Below, one piece after another: positions 1-10,735 of a DNA stretch of 64,000 nt. Made by a program: the position numbers and the translations under genes. Source of the DNA: Rhyzopertha dominica (taxonomy: Eukaryota > Arthropoda > Insecta > Coleoptera > Bostrichidae). Each line of letters opens with the position of its first letter. Within the stretch, counting starts at the first letter, position 1. The stretch is taken from contig QCXZ01000041.1 in the NCBI GenBank assembly GCA_025024175.1, positions 21,261,786-21,325,785 on the forward strand, read 5' to 3'. The notes under the pieces are model-generated. The model was not told the origin of the DNA. It made no database searches and saw only the letters and a list, made by a program, of their open reading frames with translations.

Positions 1-554
1 GATAGCGAAATAGATTTATCTGCGGCTGATTGCGGTGCAGACAGCATAGAATGTAGGTCGGTTCTTGCGCGCTCGCAAAAAGTGTCTAAACTGCACTGAT
101 GAGCTATAATGATAGCGAAATGGATCTATCTGCTGTTGATTGCATTTCAAACATAGTTGTCTTCGAAATTTTCAGCTGTTTTGATAACTTTTTATTTAAA
201 TAAGGAATGCCTACACGATTTTGAGATAAAATACCCCCCCCCTTCTCTAAATTAAGTTGAAAGAAATATATGAAGAAAAAATACAACAACTTGCTATTTG
301 TACAAGTATTTATTAAATGTATAAAATATTTTTCGCTACTAACTACAGCTTTAAGACTTTGAGTTTTCTATCAATATCATACACTGATAAGTCAGTTTTG
401 AGCTTGCTGATATTCTTAATTAAACGCTCCAACCTCATACCAATATTGATGCTATGGCGTTGTAAAGAAATTCTATGCATATTGGAGGCTCGTGGAAGTC
501 GTGTAGTATATCTTCCGTCACTTGTCACTTGTTTTGGATACATCTAGTGGAGCA

Positions 555-587
<33 letters not shown>

Positions 588-590
588 ATG

Positions 591-661
<71 letters not shown>

Positions 662-840
662 TATAAAGTAGACTGGCTTACCGCTTTCGATGTAGAGAGC
701 GTCTGTTTCGTACAAGAGAACGATTGCCAAGACTGATTTATCGCAAACGTGATGCTCTGTATTTCTATTCACACATCCTACCCCCACTCTTCTTTCTTTC
801 TATGTAAATATAGTTTATATTTTGAATTTCTTTCAGTACA
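1..840. repeat. Duplicate copy of Polinton left flank
   Basis: This stretch repeats 5796-6634 almost base for base. It includes the A/C-rich run near 230, the (TAA)n tract and the sequence just upstream of the polymerase start. The shared differences are one-base indels in homopolymers, for example TTTT against TTT near 180. I see no gene of its own here; the short open frames sit in repeat and microsatellite sequence. Confidence 0.9.
557..664. repeat. (TAA)n microsatellite, first copy
   Basis: About 104 bp of TAA/AAT triplets, interrupted once by a CAATGA motif. The second copy at 6351-6458 has the same length and the same interruption. Microsatellites change length quickly, so equal length suggests the two copies are the same locus or separated very recently. 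Confidence 0.95.
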
Positions 841-3800
841 ATGGCAAGCTCTAGTACTAAGCAAATGGAACAAGATCTTCCACCATCCAACGATGTCAAA
901 TTTTGTGCAAGTTGCAACCTGCATATCGAGCGTCGTAAATTTCCCGCACATACTAGAACAAACCAACACAAGAACAACAGCGCTCGAGAGATTTCCGATG
1001 GTGTTCAGATAATAGATAGCGCTTTCAATAGCAGTTTATGTATCTATAGAATACAAAAGCCGGCTCAATATGGAAATGAGAATTGCATCGACTATCAAGA
1101 ATTCTTTCTTCATCTTAAGGACAAAACATTATCCATCATAACAGAAAAATTGAAAGATGATCCATCACTGAAAATTAATTTTGAACTATTCTGCCTGTTT
1201 GAGCTGAAGAAAGGCTATCAGGCAGACTTAGAAAATCCCCAAATTAACAATGAAGACGTAACTTTGATATCAAAAGTTTTAAAGTGGACCGTATACTCTG
1301 GTGACAACCACAACTGACTTGCAGGAACTTTACCAAGGATCAGCAGAGAGAATTACTACAAAAGCTCTCGAATTCCAGGTATGCATATACGATACTCTAA
1401 TACAAAATATCTTCAAGAGATTTTTTTTAATTTTTAAAAAATTTATATTTTTATTTTTTTAATTTTTTTTATTTTTCTTTTTTTTTTGCAGGAATCACAG
1501 AGCGGATGGAGCTTAACAGATATCTTGTTTTTGGAATTGTCTACTGCACTGCACACACCACTGGCTGGATCTTCATATATACCCTTGCCTAAATCCGTTC
1601 AAGCCACTAAATCTATAATTAATGTTCAAAATACCGATCATTATTGCTTTGTTTGGGCTATATTGAGCGCTCTTTATTCCGCAAAAAACCAATGCTAAAC
1701 GAGCTTCAAAGTATTTTCAATATTTTAACACCCTTGACTGCAGCGGTATGACATTTCCAATGCAGATAAGGGATATCCCGAAATTTGAAAAAAGGAACAA
1801 CATATCTATCAACGTGTTTGGCTTAAGCTGTAGAGAAGATGGGAAAAAACAGGACATTGCTGAGGCCGAGGCTGATGTGACTTCCACCACAGATGACGTT
1901 TCACGCAAGAAGGAACGAAAGAGACTTTCGAATAACTGGCCCGTTGCATCACTGCGTTACACGTAAGAGTAAACATGTTAATTTACTGTATATAGAAGAT
2001 GGTTCTAAAGGTCATTACTGTTATATCAAAGATCTTTCGAAATTGTTAGTCAGACAGCTAACCAACCATCATGGCATGCTTCATATATGTGATGGATGTT
2101 TATGTAGATTTCAATCCTCCGAAAAACTCAAAGAGGCATTTAGACTTGCAAGATTGCTCCAAATATGTTACCTTATTGCCCGAACCTGGTAAAAATGATG
2201 TAATTCAATTTTCCAATACTCATAAGTCCGTTAAGTTGGAGTTTGCAATATACGCGGGATTTCGAAACNATTTTAACCCCTTTTGATACGGTTGCAGGTG
2301 CAATGCTGAAAGTAAATTCGTAATGAATACAGCAGTCCATTTTGCCCACAGTTTTGCATATCAAATAAAATGCAGCTACGACGAGTCGCTTTCAACTCTT
2401 AGAATATATCGCGGTGAAAACTGTGCTCTAACGTTTATAAAAATGCTAATCGATGACGTGAGGGGTATCTTCACAAAACATCTCTTTAAGAATAAGCCAA
2501 TGGCACCGCTTACACCAGAAGAGATTTCGAAGATTAAGGATACCACTCGATGTTACATGTGTAACGGCGGATTTCCATTAGATAGTGGAGATATATCTCT
2601 AAGGCCCGTGAAGGACCACAGCCATGCAAGCTCTTTATTCAGAGGTGTCGCCCATTCAAAATGTAATTTAGCTAGCAGGACGCCAAAAATGATACCGGTT
2701 ATAATACACAATCTATCCGCATATGACTGTCATCTGTTTGTAAAGGAATTAGCTCTGTCGCCCCTAGTCAAAGAAATCAAAGTTATAGGGCTAACGAAGG
2801 AAAAATATATAGCTGTGGATGTAAAAATAGCGATGATGAGAAATAAGTCAGCCGTATCGGATGCTGGCCGTCAGATAAATTATGTAACAATACGCTTCTT
2901 GGACAGCTATAGATTTATGGCAGCAGTTTGGCCGAGTTGGTTAGCTATTTGGATGATGATCAGTTCACAGAGACACGTAGATACTTCAATTCGGAGGACA
3001 AGTTTCAGCTCATGAAGCGAAAAGGTATTTTTTTGTTACGAATATGTTGACTCGCTTGAGAAATTGAGTACAACTAAAAGTCTGCCACCACGAGAGAAGT
3101 TCTACAGTAGCCTAACGCAAGAACCGTATCAGAGGAGGATTATTTACACGCGCAAAAGGTTTGGAAGGCATTTGATTGCCGAGATTTTGGGGGACTACTC
3201 CGATCTATATCTAAAATCCGATGTTCTGTTGCTGACTGATGTATTTGAGGCTTTCAGAACGAAATGTCTCGACGAATTTGGTCTCGATCCTCCATGTACC
3301 TCACATCTCCAGCTCTCAGCTGGGATGCAATGCTCACATTTACGAAAATTAAACTACAACTCTTAACGGAAGTCGATATGCTCCATTTTATAAGAAAATC
3401 CATAAGAGGTGGTATCTCAATGGTTTCGCATAGACCACGCCGTGGCCAACAATAAATACACAATAAGCGATGAAAAAGAAAGAAACCTTCCAACATGATG
3501 ACTGATGATGACATCAATTTTATGACTGAATCGAATTCTTGTACAGAATCAAACTATCTAATGTACTGGGACGCAAACAATCTATACGGACTTGCCTTAA
3601 GCAATCCATTACCACATGGAGACTTTAGATGGCTTGACATGCCGAAATTAAAAATTTTGATGTTATGAGTATTTGCGGGACAGATGGGGATACAGGATTC
3701 ATTATAGAATGTGATTTGGCCTATCCCAGCCATTTGCATGATAAACACAACGATTTGCAATGTGTGTGGAAAATATTACTTCGCCCACGGGCAATATAAA

Positions 3801-4445
3801 AAAATTAATTCCAAATTTATTCGACAAGGAGAGATATGTTATACATTACAAGAATCTATATCAGGCGCTAAAACATGGTCTCATCCTCAAGAAAATACAC
3901 CGAATATTGTCATTTAAACAGTCACGTTGGCTTGAGCCCTACATACAACTTAATACAGTTCGACCGCCAGCAATCCAAGAATAACTTTGAGAAGAACTTC
4001 TATAAACTAATGAATAATTGCATTTTTTGGAAAATCAATGGAAGCCGTAGAAAAGAGGAGAGAAATACGACTGCTGACAAGATGGGAAAGCGATGGGAAT
4101 AGAAAAGGTGCCTCCCATTTTATATCCAACCCCCGCTTTAAGAACTTCAGCATCTTTGATGAAAATCTTATAGGCGTCGAAATGCAGAAGGAACACATTT
4201 TATACGACAAGCCGATATTTATAGGCTTTTTGCGTTTTAGATATCGCCAAGTACGTAATGTATGATTTCCATTACGACTTCATCAAAAAAAAGTATGACG
4301 ACAGGGCGAAATTTTATATACTGATACGGACTCCCTAATATACCAGATTCAAACAGACGACGTCTATGCGGATATTAAAGCTAACATCGATAAATTTGAT
4401 ACCTCCAATTATCAGGAGGACAACGTGTATGCATACCAAGATGTA
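841..4445 (+). pseudogene. Duplicate, frameshifted copy of Polinton DNA polymerase B (5' part)
   Basis: This is the same gene as 6635-10624, cut off by the scaffold gap at 4446. It keeps the exon 1 start (841), the intron (about 1379-1491) and the exonuclease, endonuclease-like and polymerase sections, but the frame is broken many times. Examples are a lost T and a lost A near 1262-1285, an extra T near 1677, an extra A near 1917, an extra G near 2133, an extra G plus an N at 2269, and two extra bases near 2295. Substitutions are very rare beside these small indels, many of which fall in homopolymers. That pattern fits uncorrected long-read consensus better than natural decay. I therefore read it as an assembly duplicate, not an independent pseudogene. 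Confidence 0.85.
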
Positions 4446-4545
4446 NNNNNNNNNNNNNNNNNNNNNNNNNNNNNNNNNNNNNNNNNNNNNNNNNNNNNNN
4501 NNNNNNNNNNNNNNNNNNNNNNNNNNNNNNNNNNNNNNNNNNNNN
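4446..4545. other. Assembly gap, exactly 100 N
   Basis: A run of 100 N is the usual placeholder for a gap of unknown size between contigs. The sequence to its left (1-4445) matches sequence to its right (5796-10238), so the two contig ends probably overlap and were not merged. Confidence 0.97.
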
Positions 4546-5289
4546 GGGTTCTCTGAGGATATAATTAAACTTATTAATGCCACGCCGAATCGAAATTTCT
4601 AAAATATTTAGGTTCTAAAAAAAATGTATGACAATGCCAAACCGACGTAATTGTTCCAATTTGGAGATTTATAAATATGTCTTTAGTATATGTACCGTTT
4701 TTGTCAATATTAGATATACCTATATGTCGTAGTAATATTAATTAGTAGTACTATTTTATATTTTTTTTCATTTATAGCCTTATAAACGCTCCTATCCACA
4801 AATAAATTCTAGACAAAAAGACTGAACTAAAGGAATACTTATAAAAACGCACACAAGTGAAAATCATAAAAAGGGACCCAATTAAAGAAATAGTTCTGTT
4901 TTAATGGTAGGTACAGCTTGCATATTATTATATCTTTATAAAAAGCGTAGAATACTAACACGATAATCGCTAATACCGTCAATCAGTCAGAAAAATAGTC
5001 TTTGATTTCTGGAAAGGGTCATTGACAACGGTCGGTCATAAGCCAGTAAAAACGACTATCCGCCATCGGAGGTGGGTCCGTGGTATCCAATAATGGGGTG
5101 GGCCCGTTATACCAGCGCTTAACACTCGACCAGTGATAGCCGGCGTTCATTATGCATGGTGTGAGTCCGATTACAGCGGATTTCGCTCAATGCTGCCAAG
5201 CATCTCATATTTGTCCGGTAAAAAGGAATTTTTTTTCAAAGTCGTCTGTAATGTAAAGTACCACATAGCTGCTTGCGTTGTTTGACCTC
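4546..5289. other. Left flank of the Polinton, no gene recognised
   Basis: AT-rich sequence just after the gap. The first 57 bases are an open fragment ending in a stop near 4602, which I cannot identify. A GC-richer patch lies at about 5030-5210. I could not pair any part of this stretch with the right end of the element as a terminal inverted repeat, so the true left end of the Polinton is not fixed. Confidence 0.5.
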
Positions 5290-6080
5290 TAGCATGATTT
5301 CTTTCATAATATTCAGCTGTTTTTTTATGACTTATTACTTAGATAAGGGACGCTTACATGAATACGTAGTTAAAGCAATGACAAGATTTTGCGATAAATG
5401 CCTTTCCACAGGCTACGGATGGCTTCTTTTTTTTAGGAAGTGATACGCATTGTGGCAGCTAGGTGGTTTTGTCATTATGCCAGACAGATGGCATTGCCAT
5501 CCAAATTATACCGTGCTGTCTGCACTAGACCTAATGTTGGTTGCATTTTAAACATAGATGTCTTCGAAATTTTCAGCTGTTTTGATGAGTTATTACTTAA
5601 ATAAGGAATGCCTACACGATTTTGCGATAAAATACCTTTCCACAGAACTCATTATTTTAAACATAGTTATCTTCGAGATTTAGCTCCATCCTTATGTTGC
5701 CAAGCATATTCATGTCTTCCCGACAATTTTCAAAGAAATATTAAATCATATCGTGCTGCCTGCACTAGACCTAAACTGCACTGATGAGCTATAATGATAG
5801 CGAAATAGATTTATCTGCGGCTGATTGCGGTGCAGACAGCATAGAATGTAGGTCGGTTCTTGCGCGCTCGCAAAAAGTGTCTAAACTGCACTGATGAGCT
5901 ATAATGATAGCGAAATGGATCTATCTGCTGTTGATTGCATTTCAAACATAGTTGTCTTCGAAATTTTCAGCTGTTTGATAACTTTTTATTTAAATAAGGA
6001 ATGCCTACACGATTTTGAGATAAAATACCCCCCCCCTTCTCTAAATTAAGTTGAAAGAAATATATGAAGAAAAAATACAA
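5290..6080. repeat. Subterminal repeats left of the Polinton polymerase gene
   Basis: Two repeat families are visible by eye. One starts TTCAGCTGTTTT, continues through AATAAGGAATGCCTACACGA and ends GATAAAATACC; copies sit near 5310-5410 (divergent), 5570-5640 and 5965-6035. The other starts CTAAACTGCACTGATGAGCT and includes GATAGCGAAAT; copies sit at about 5771 and 5880, roughly 109 bp apart. Repeats of this kind are common near the ends of large DNA elements, so they may mark the subterminal zone. A diverged relative of the second family lies in reverse orientation at 60450-60515. Confidence 0.6.
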
Positions 6081-6348
6081 CAACTTGCTATTTGTACAAG
6101 TATTTATTAAATGTATAAAATATTTTTCGCTACTAACTACAGCTTTAAGACTTTGAGTTTTCTATCAATATCATACACTGATAAGTCAGTTTTGAGCTTG
6201 CTGATATTCTTAATTAAACGCTCCAACCTCATACCAATATTGATGCTATGGCGTTGTAAAGAAATTCTATGCATATTGGAGGCTCGTGGAAGTCGTGTAG
6301 TATATCTTCCGTCACTTGTCACTTGTTTTGGATACATCTAGTGGAGCA

Positions 6349-6350
<2 letters not shown>

Positions 6351-6381
<31 letters not shown>

Positions 6382-6384
6382 ATG

Positions 6385-6455
<71 letters not shown>

Positions 6456-6458
6456 TAT
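6351..6458. repeat. (TAA)n microsatellite, second copy
   Basis: About 104 bp of TAA triplets with one CAATGA interruption, identical in length and layout to 557-664. It lies about 180 bp upstream of the polymerase start. Poly-isoleucine open frames across it are artefacts of the triplet repeat. Confidence 0.95.
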
Positions 6459-6619
6459 AAAGTAGACTGGCTTACCGCTTTCGATGTAGAGAGCGTCTGT
6501 TTCGTACAAGAGAACGATTGCCAAGACTGATTTATCGCAAACGTGATGCTCTGTATTTCTATTCACACATCCTACCCCCACTCTTCTTTCTTTCTATGTA
6601 AATATAGTTTATATTTTGA

Positions 6620-6638
6620 ATTTCTTTCAGTACAATGG
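6620..6638 (+). promoter_or_regulatory. Possible 3' splice site just before the polymerase ATG
   Basis: The start codon at 6635 is preceded by a pyrimidine-rich tract ending in CAG and then TACA, so the ATG lies only four bases after an apparent acceptor. A non-coding 5' exon further upstream is therefore plausible. No donor was assigned. Confidence 0.4.
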
Positions 6639-7174
6639 CAAGCTCTAGTACTAAGCAAATGGAACAAGATCTTCCACCATCCAACGATGTCAAATTTTGT
6701 GCAAGTTGCAACCTGCATATCGAGCGTCGTAAATTTCCCGCACATACTAGAACAAACCAACACAAGAACAACAGCGCTCGAGAGATTTCCGATGGTGTTC
6801 AGATAATAGATAGCGCTTTCAATAGCAGTTTATGTATCTATAGAATACAAAAGCCGGCTCAATATGGAAATGAGAATTGCATCGACTATCAAGAATTCTT
6901 TCTTCATCTTAAGGACAAAACATTATCCATCATAACAGAAAAATTGAAAGATGATCCATCACTGAAAATTAATTTTGAACTATTCTGCCTGTTTGAGCTG
7001 AAGAAAGGCTATCAGGCAGACTTAGAAAATCCCCAAATTAACAATGAAGACGTAACTTTTGATATCAAAAGTTTTAAAAGTGGACCGTATACTCTGGTGA
7101 CAACCACAACTGACTTGCAGGAACTTTACCAAGGATCAGCAGAGAGAATTACTACAAAAGCTCTCGAATTCCAG
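6635..7174 (+). CDS. pPolB: Polinton DNA polymerase B, exon 1 (180 codons)
   Basis: This is the N-terminal exon of the element's replicative polymerase. It starts at ATG 6635 (context TACAATGG) and ends in phase 0 at a GTATGC donor. Near residue 20 it carries a C2H2-like zinc motif, CASC followed by spaced histidines (AHTRTNQH). The rest of this exon has no catalytic motif that I recognise. Read-through past the donor gives only about 27 further residues before a stop inside the T-rich intron, which supports splicing. Exon 2 begins at 7289. Exon 1 is also present, with two base losses, at 841-1378. Confidence 0.85.
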
Positions 7175-7288
7175 GTATGCATATACGATACTCTAATACA
7201 AAATATCTTCAAGAGATTTTTTTTAATTTTTAAAAAATTTATATTTTTATTTTTTTAATTTTTTTTATTTTTCTTTTTTTTTTTGCAG
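7175..7288 (+). other. Intron in the polymerase gene (114 bp, GT-AG)
   Basis: It opens GTATGC and ends TTTTTTTTTTGCAG after a very T-rich tract. Removing it joins two open frames in phase. An in-frame stop near 7256 means an unspliced transcript yields a 207-residue fragment. The first copy has the same intron at 1379-1491, one base shorter. Confidence 0.85.
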
Positions 7289-10200
7289 GAATCACAGAGC
7301 GGATGGAGCTTAACAGATATCTTGTTTTTGGAATTGTCTACTGCACTGCACACACCACTGGCTGGATCTTCATATATACCCTTGCCTAAATCCGTTCAAG
7401 CCACTAAATCTATAATTAATGTTCAAAATACCGATCATTATTGCTTTGTTTGGGCTATATTGAGCGCTCTTTATCCGCAAAAAACCAATGCTAAACGAGC
7501 TTCAAAGTATTTTCAATATTTTAACACCCTTGACTGCAGCGGTATGACATTTCCAATGCAGATAAGGGATATCCCGAAATTTGAAAAAAGGAACAACATA
7601 TCTATCAACGTGTTTGGTTTAAGCTGTAGAGAAGATGGGAAAAAACAGGACATTGCTGAGGCCGAGGCTGATGTGACTTCCACCACAGATGACGTTTCAC
7701 GCAAGAAGGAACGAAGAGACTTTCGAATAACTGGCCCGTTGCATCACTGCGTTACACGTAAGAGTAAACATGTTAATTTACTGTATATAGAAGATGGTTC
7801 TAAAGGTCATTACTGTTATATCAAAGATCTTTCGAAATTGTTAGTCAGACAGCTAACCAACCATCATGGCATGCTTCATATATGTGATGGATGTTTATGT
7901 AGATTTCAATCCTCCGAAAAACTCAAAGAGCATTTAGACTTGCAAGATTGCTCCAAATATGTTACCTTATTGCCCGAACCTGGTAAAAATGATGTAATTC
8001 AATTTTCCAATACTCATAAGTCCGTTAAGTTGGAGTTTGCAATATACGCGGATTTCGAAACCATTTTAACCCCTTTTGATACGGTGCAGTGCAATGCTGA
8101 AAGTAAATTCGTAATGAATACAGCAGTCCATTTTGCCCACAGTTTTGCATATCAAATAAAATGCAGCTACGACGAGTCGCTTTCAACTCTTAGAATATAT
8201 CGCGGTGAAAACTGTGCTCTAACGTTTATAAAAATGCTAATCGATGACGTGAGGGGTATCTTCACAAAACATCTCTTTAAGAATAAGCCAATGGCACCGC
8301 TTACACCAGAAGAGATTTCGAAGATTAAGGATACCACTCGATGTTACATGTGTAACGGCGGATTTCCATTAGATAGTGGAGATATATCTCTAAGGCCCGT
8401 GAAGGACCACAGCCATGCAAGCTCTTTATTCAGAGGTGTCGCCCATTCAAAATGTAATTTAGCTAGCAGGACGCCAAAAATGATACCGGTTATAATACAC
8501 AATCTATCCGCATATGACTGTCATCTGTTTGTAAAGGAATTAGCTCTGTCGCCCCTAGTCAAAGAAATCAAAGTTATAGGGCTAACGAAGGAAAAATATA
8601 TAGCTGTGGATGTAAAAATAGCGATGATGAGAAATAAGTCAGCCGTATCGGATGCTGGCCGTCAGATAAATTATGTAACAATACGCTTCTTGGACAGCTA
8701 TAGATTTATGGCAAGCAGTTTGGCCGAGTTGGTTAGCTATTTGGATGATGATCAGTTCACAGAGACACGTAGATACTTCAATTCGGAGGACAAGTTTCAG
8801 CTCATGAAGCGAAAAGGTATTTTTTGTTACGAATATGTTGACTCGCTTGAGAAATTGAGTACAACTAAAAGTCTGCCACCACGAGAGAAGTTCTACAGTA
8901 GCCTAACGCAAGAAACCGTATCAGAGGAGGATTATTTACACGCGCAAAAGGTTTGGAAGGCATTTGATTGCCGAGATTTGGGGGACTACTCCGATCTATA
9001 TCTAAAATCCGATGTTCTGTTGCTGACTGATGTATTTGAGGCTTTCAGAACGAAATGTCTCGACGAATTTGGTCTCGATCCTGCCATGTACCTCACATCT
9101 CCAGCTCTCAGCTGGGATGCAATGCTCACATTTACGAAAATTAAACTACAACTCTTAACGGAAGTCGATATGCTCCATTTTATAAGAAAATCCATAAGAG
9201 GTGGTATCTCAATGGTTTCGCATAGACACGCCGTGGCCAACAATAAATACACAATAAGCGATGAAAAAGAAAGAAAACCTTCCAACATGATGACTGATGA
9301 TGACATCAATTTTATGACTGAATCGAATTCTTGTACAGAATCAAACTATCTAATGTACTGGGACGCAAACAATCTATACGGACTTGCCTTAAGCAATCCA
9401 TTACCACATGGAGACTTTAGATGGCTTGACAGTGCCGAAATTAAAAATTTTGATGTTATGAGTATTTGCGGGACAGATGGGGATACAGGATTCATTATAG
9501 AATGTGATTTGGCCTATCCCAGCCATTTGCATGATAAACACAACGATTTGCCAATGTGTGTGGAAAATATTACTTCGCCCACGGGCAATATAAAAAAATT
9601 AATTCCAAATTTATTCGACAAGGAGAGATATGTTATACATTACAAGAATCTATATCAGGCGCTAAAACATGGTCTCATCCTCAAGAAAATACACCGAATA
9701 TTGTCATTTAAACAGTCACGTTGGCTTGAGCCCTACATACAACTTAATACAGTTCGACGCCAGCAATCCAAGAATAACTTTGAGAAGAACTTCTATAAAC
9801 TAATGAATAATTGCATTTTTGGAAAATCAATGGAAGCCGTAGAAAAGAGGAGAGAAATACGACTGCTGACAAGATGGGAAAGCGATGGGAATAGAAAAGG
9901 TGCCTCCCATTTTATATCCAACCCCCGCTTTAAGAACTTCAGCATCTTTGATGAAAATCTTATAGGCGTCGAAATGCAGAAGGAACACATTTTATACGAC
10001 AAGCCGATATTTATAGGCTTTTGCGTTTTAGATATCGCCAAGTACGTAATGTATGATTTCCATTACGACTTCATCAAAAAAAAGTATGACGACAGGGCGA
10101 AATTGTTATATACTGATACGGACTCCCTAATATACCAGATTCAAACAGACGACGTCTATGCGGATATTAAAGCTAACATCGATAAATTTGATACCTCCAA

Positions 10201-10624
10201 TTATCAGGAGGACAACGTGTATGGCATACCAAGATGTAACAAAGCTGTTTTAGGCTTATTTAAGGACGAAACAGAGGGGAAACCGATGCTAGAATTTGTG
10301 GGCCTGAGGGCAAAACTATACGATTATGTCTATAATAAGAACGTTGTCGTGAAAAAGGCAAAGGGGGTTAAAAGGTGCGTCGTAAAGAGGCTGAAACACG
10401 ATGACTATAAAAAGTGTTTGTTTGAGAAAAAAAATCTTTTAAGGAGCCAGTCGCTGTTTAGATCCATTAAGCATGTAATACATACACAACTTGTAAATAA
10501 ACTTTGCTTATCATATAACGATGATAAGAGGTATATCTTGGAGGATGGTATTAGTACACTTGCCTGGGGCCATTATAAAATTAATAATGTTAATAGCGAT
10601 AGGAGTAAGATAGATAGTATGTAA
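7289..10624 (+). CDS. pPolB: Polinton protein-primed DNA polymerase B, exon 2
   Basis: This exon carries the catalytic body of a family B polymerase; spliced length is about 1291 residues. Positions are in the spliced protein. The 3'-5' exonuclease has Exo I (YADFET, about 434-439), Exo II (HNLSAYD, about 584-590) and Exo III (YSDLYLKSD, about 747-755). Between Exo I and Exo II lies a cysteine/histidine module (CYMC ... KDHSHASS ... HSKCNLA, about 532-570) resembling an HNH/endonuclease VII finger. Polymerase motif A is YWDANNLYG (about 870-878), motif B is KLMNNCIFGKS (about 1018) and motif C is YTDTDS (about 1121-1126). A late LRAKLYDY matches the KxY-type motif. An extra C2H2-like finger (CDGC ... 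HLDLQDC) sits before Exo I. These are hallmarks of the polymerases that copy Polintons from a terminal protein. All catalytic aspartates are present and the frame is open, so it may be active. Confidence 0.95.
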   Translation, partial: ESQSGWSLTDILFLELSTALHTPLAGSSYIPLPKSVQATKSIINVQNTDHYCFVWAILSALYPQKTNAKRASKYFQYFNTLDCSGMTFPMQIRDIPKFEKRNNISINVFGLSCREDGKKQDIAEAEADVTSTTDDVSRKKERRDFRITGPLHHCVTRKSKHVNLLYIEDGSKGHYCYIKDLSKLLVRQLTNHHGMLHICDGCLCRFQSSEKLKEHLDLQDCSKYVTLLPEPGKNDVIQFSNTHKSVKLEFAIYADFETILTPFDTVQCNAESKFVMNTAVHFAHSFAYQIKCSYDESLSTLRIYRGENCALTFIKMLIDDVRGIFTKHLFKNKPMAPLTPEEISKIKDTTRCYMCNGGFPLDSGDISLRPVKDHSHASSLFRGVAHSKCNLASRTPKMIPVIIHNLSAYDCHLFVKELALSPLVKEIKVIGLTKEKYIAVDVKIAMMRNKSAVSDAGRQINYVTIRFLDSYRFMASSLAELVSYLDDDQFTETRRYFNSEDKFQLMKRKGIFCYEYVDSLEKLSTTKSLPPREKFYSSLTQETVSEEDYLHAQKVWKAFDCRDLGDYSDLYLKSDVLLLTDVFEAFRTKCLDEFGLDPAMYLTSPALSWDAMLTFTKIKLQLLTEVDMLHFIRKSIRGGISMVSHRHAVANNKYTISDEKERKPSNMMTDDDINFMTESNSCTESNYLMYWDANNLYGLALSNPLPHGDFRWLDSAEIKNFDVMSICGTDGDTGFIIECDLAYPSHLHDKHNDLPMCVENITSPTGNIKKLIPNLFDKERYVIHYKNLYQALKHGLILKKIHRILSFKQSRWLEPYIQLNTVRRQQSKNNFEKNFYKLMNNCIFGKSMEAVEKRREIRLLTRWESDGNRKGASHFISNPRFKNFSIFDENLIGVEMQKEHILYDKPIFIGFCVLDIAKYVMYDFHYDFIKKKYDDRAKLLYTDTDSLIYQIQTDDVYADIKANIDKFDTSNYQEDNVYGIPRCNKAVLGLFKDETEGKPMLEFVGLRAKLYDYVYNKNVVVKKAKGVKRCVVKRLKHDDYKKCLFEKKNLLRSQSLFRSIKHVIHTQLVNKLCLSYNDDKRYILEDGISTLAWGHYKINNVNSDRSKIDSM

Positions 10625-10657
10625 GACAGAAAAAAGTGTGTAGCCTGTTTAGATAAG

Positions 10658-10663
10658 TTTATT
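10658..10663 (-). terminator. Poly(A) signal for the leftward block
   Basis: AATAAA on the minus strand, about 75 bp after the integrase stop. It overlaps the 3' region of the convergent polymerase gene, so the two transcripts probably overlap at their ends. Confidence 0.45.
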
Positions 10664-10715
10664 TGTTAAGTCATACATTTGTAATAACATTACATTATGT
10701 GTAGTATATAAAATT

Positions 10716-10721
10716 AATAAA
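10716..10721 (+). terminator. Poly(A) signal for the polymerase gene
   Basis: AATAAA about 92 bp after the polymerase stop at 10624 and just before the end of the convergent integrase gene. Confidence 0.5.
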
Positions 10722-10735
10722 TGTCTAAAATTTTC

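Noticed and set aside
518..787. Poly-isoleucine frame (also at 6312-6581)
   Set aside because: It is a translation of the (TAA)n microsatellite, not a protein.
5030..5210. tRNA-like or SINE head in the GC-richer patch
   Set aside because: No cloverleaf or convincing A/B box pair could be laid out.
841..10624. Two independent tandem Polinton polymerase genes, one decayed
   Set aside because: Differences are nearly all small indels with equal microsatellite length, and a scaffold gap separates the copies; an assembly artefact explains this better.
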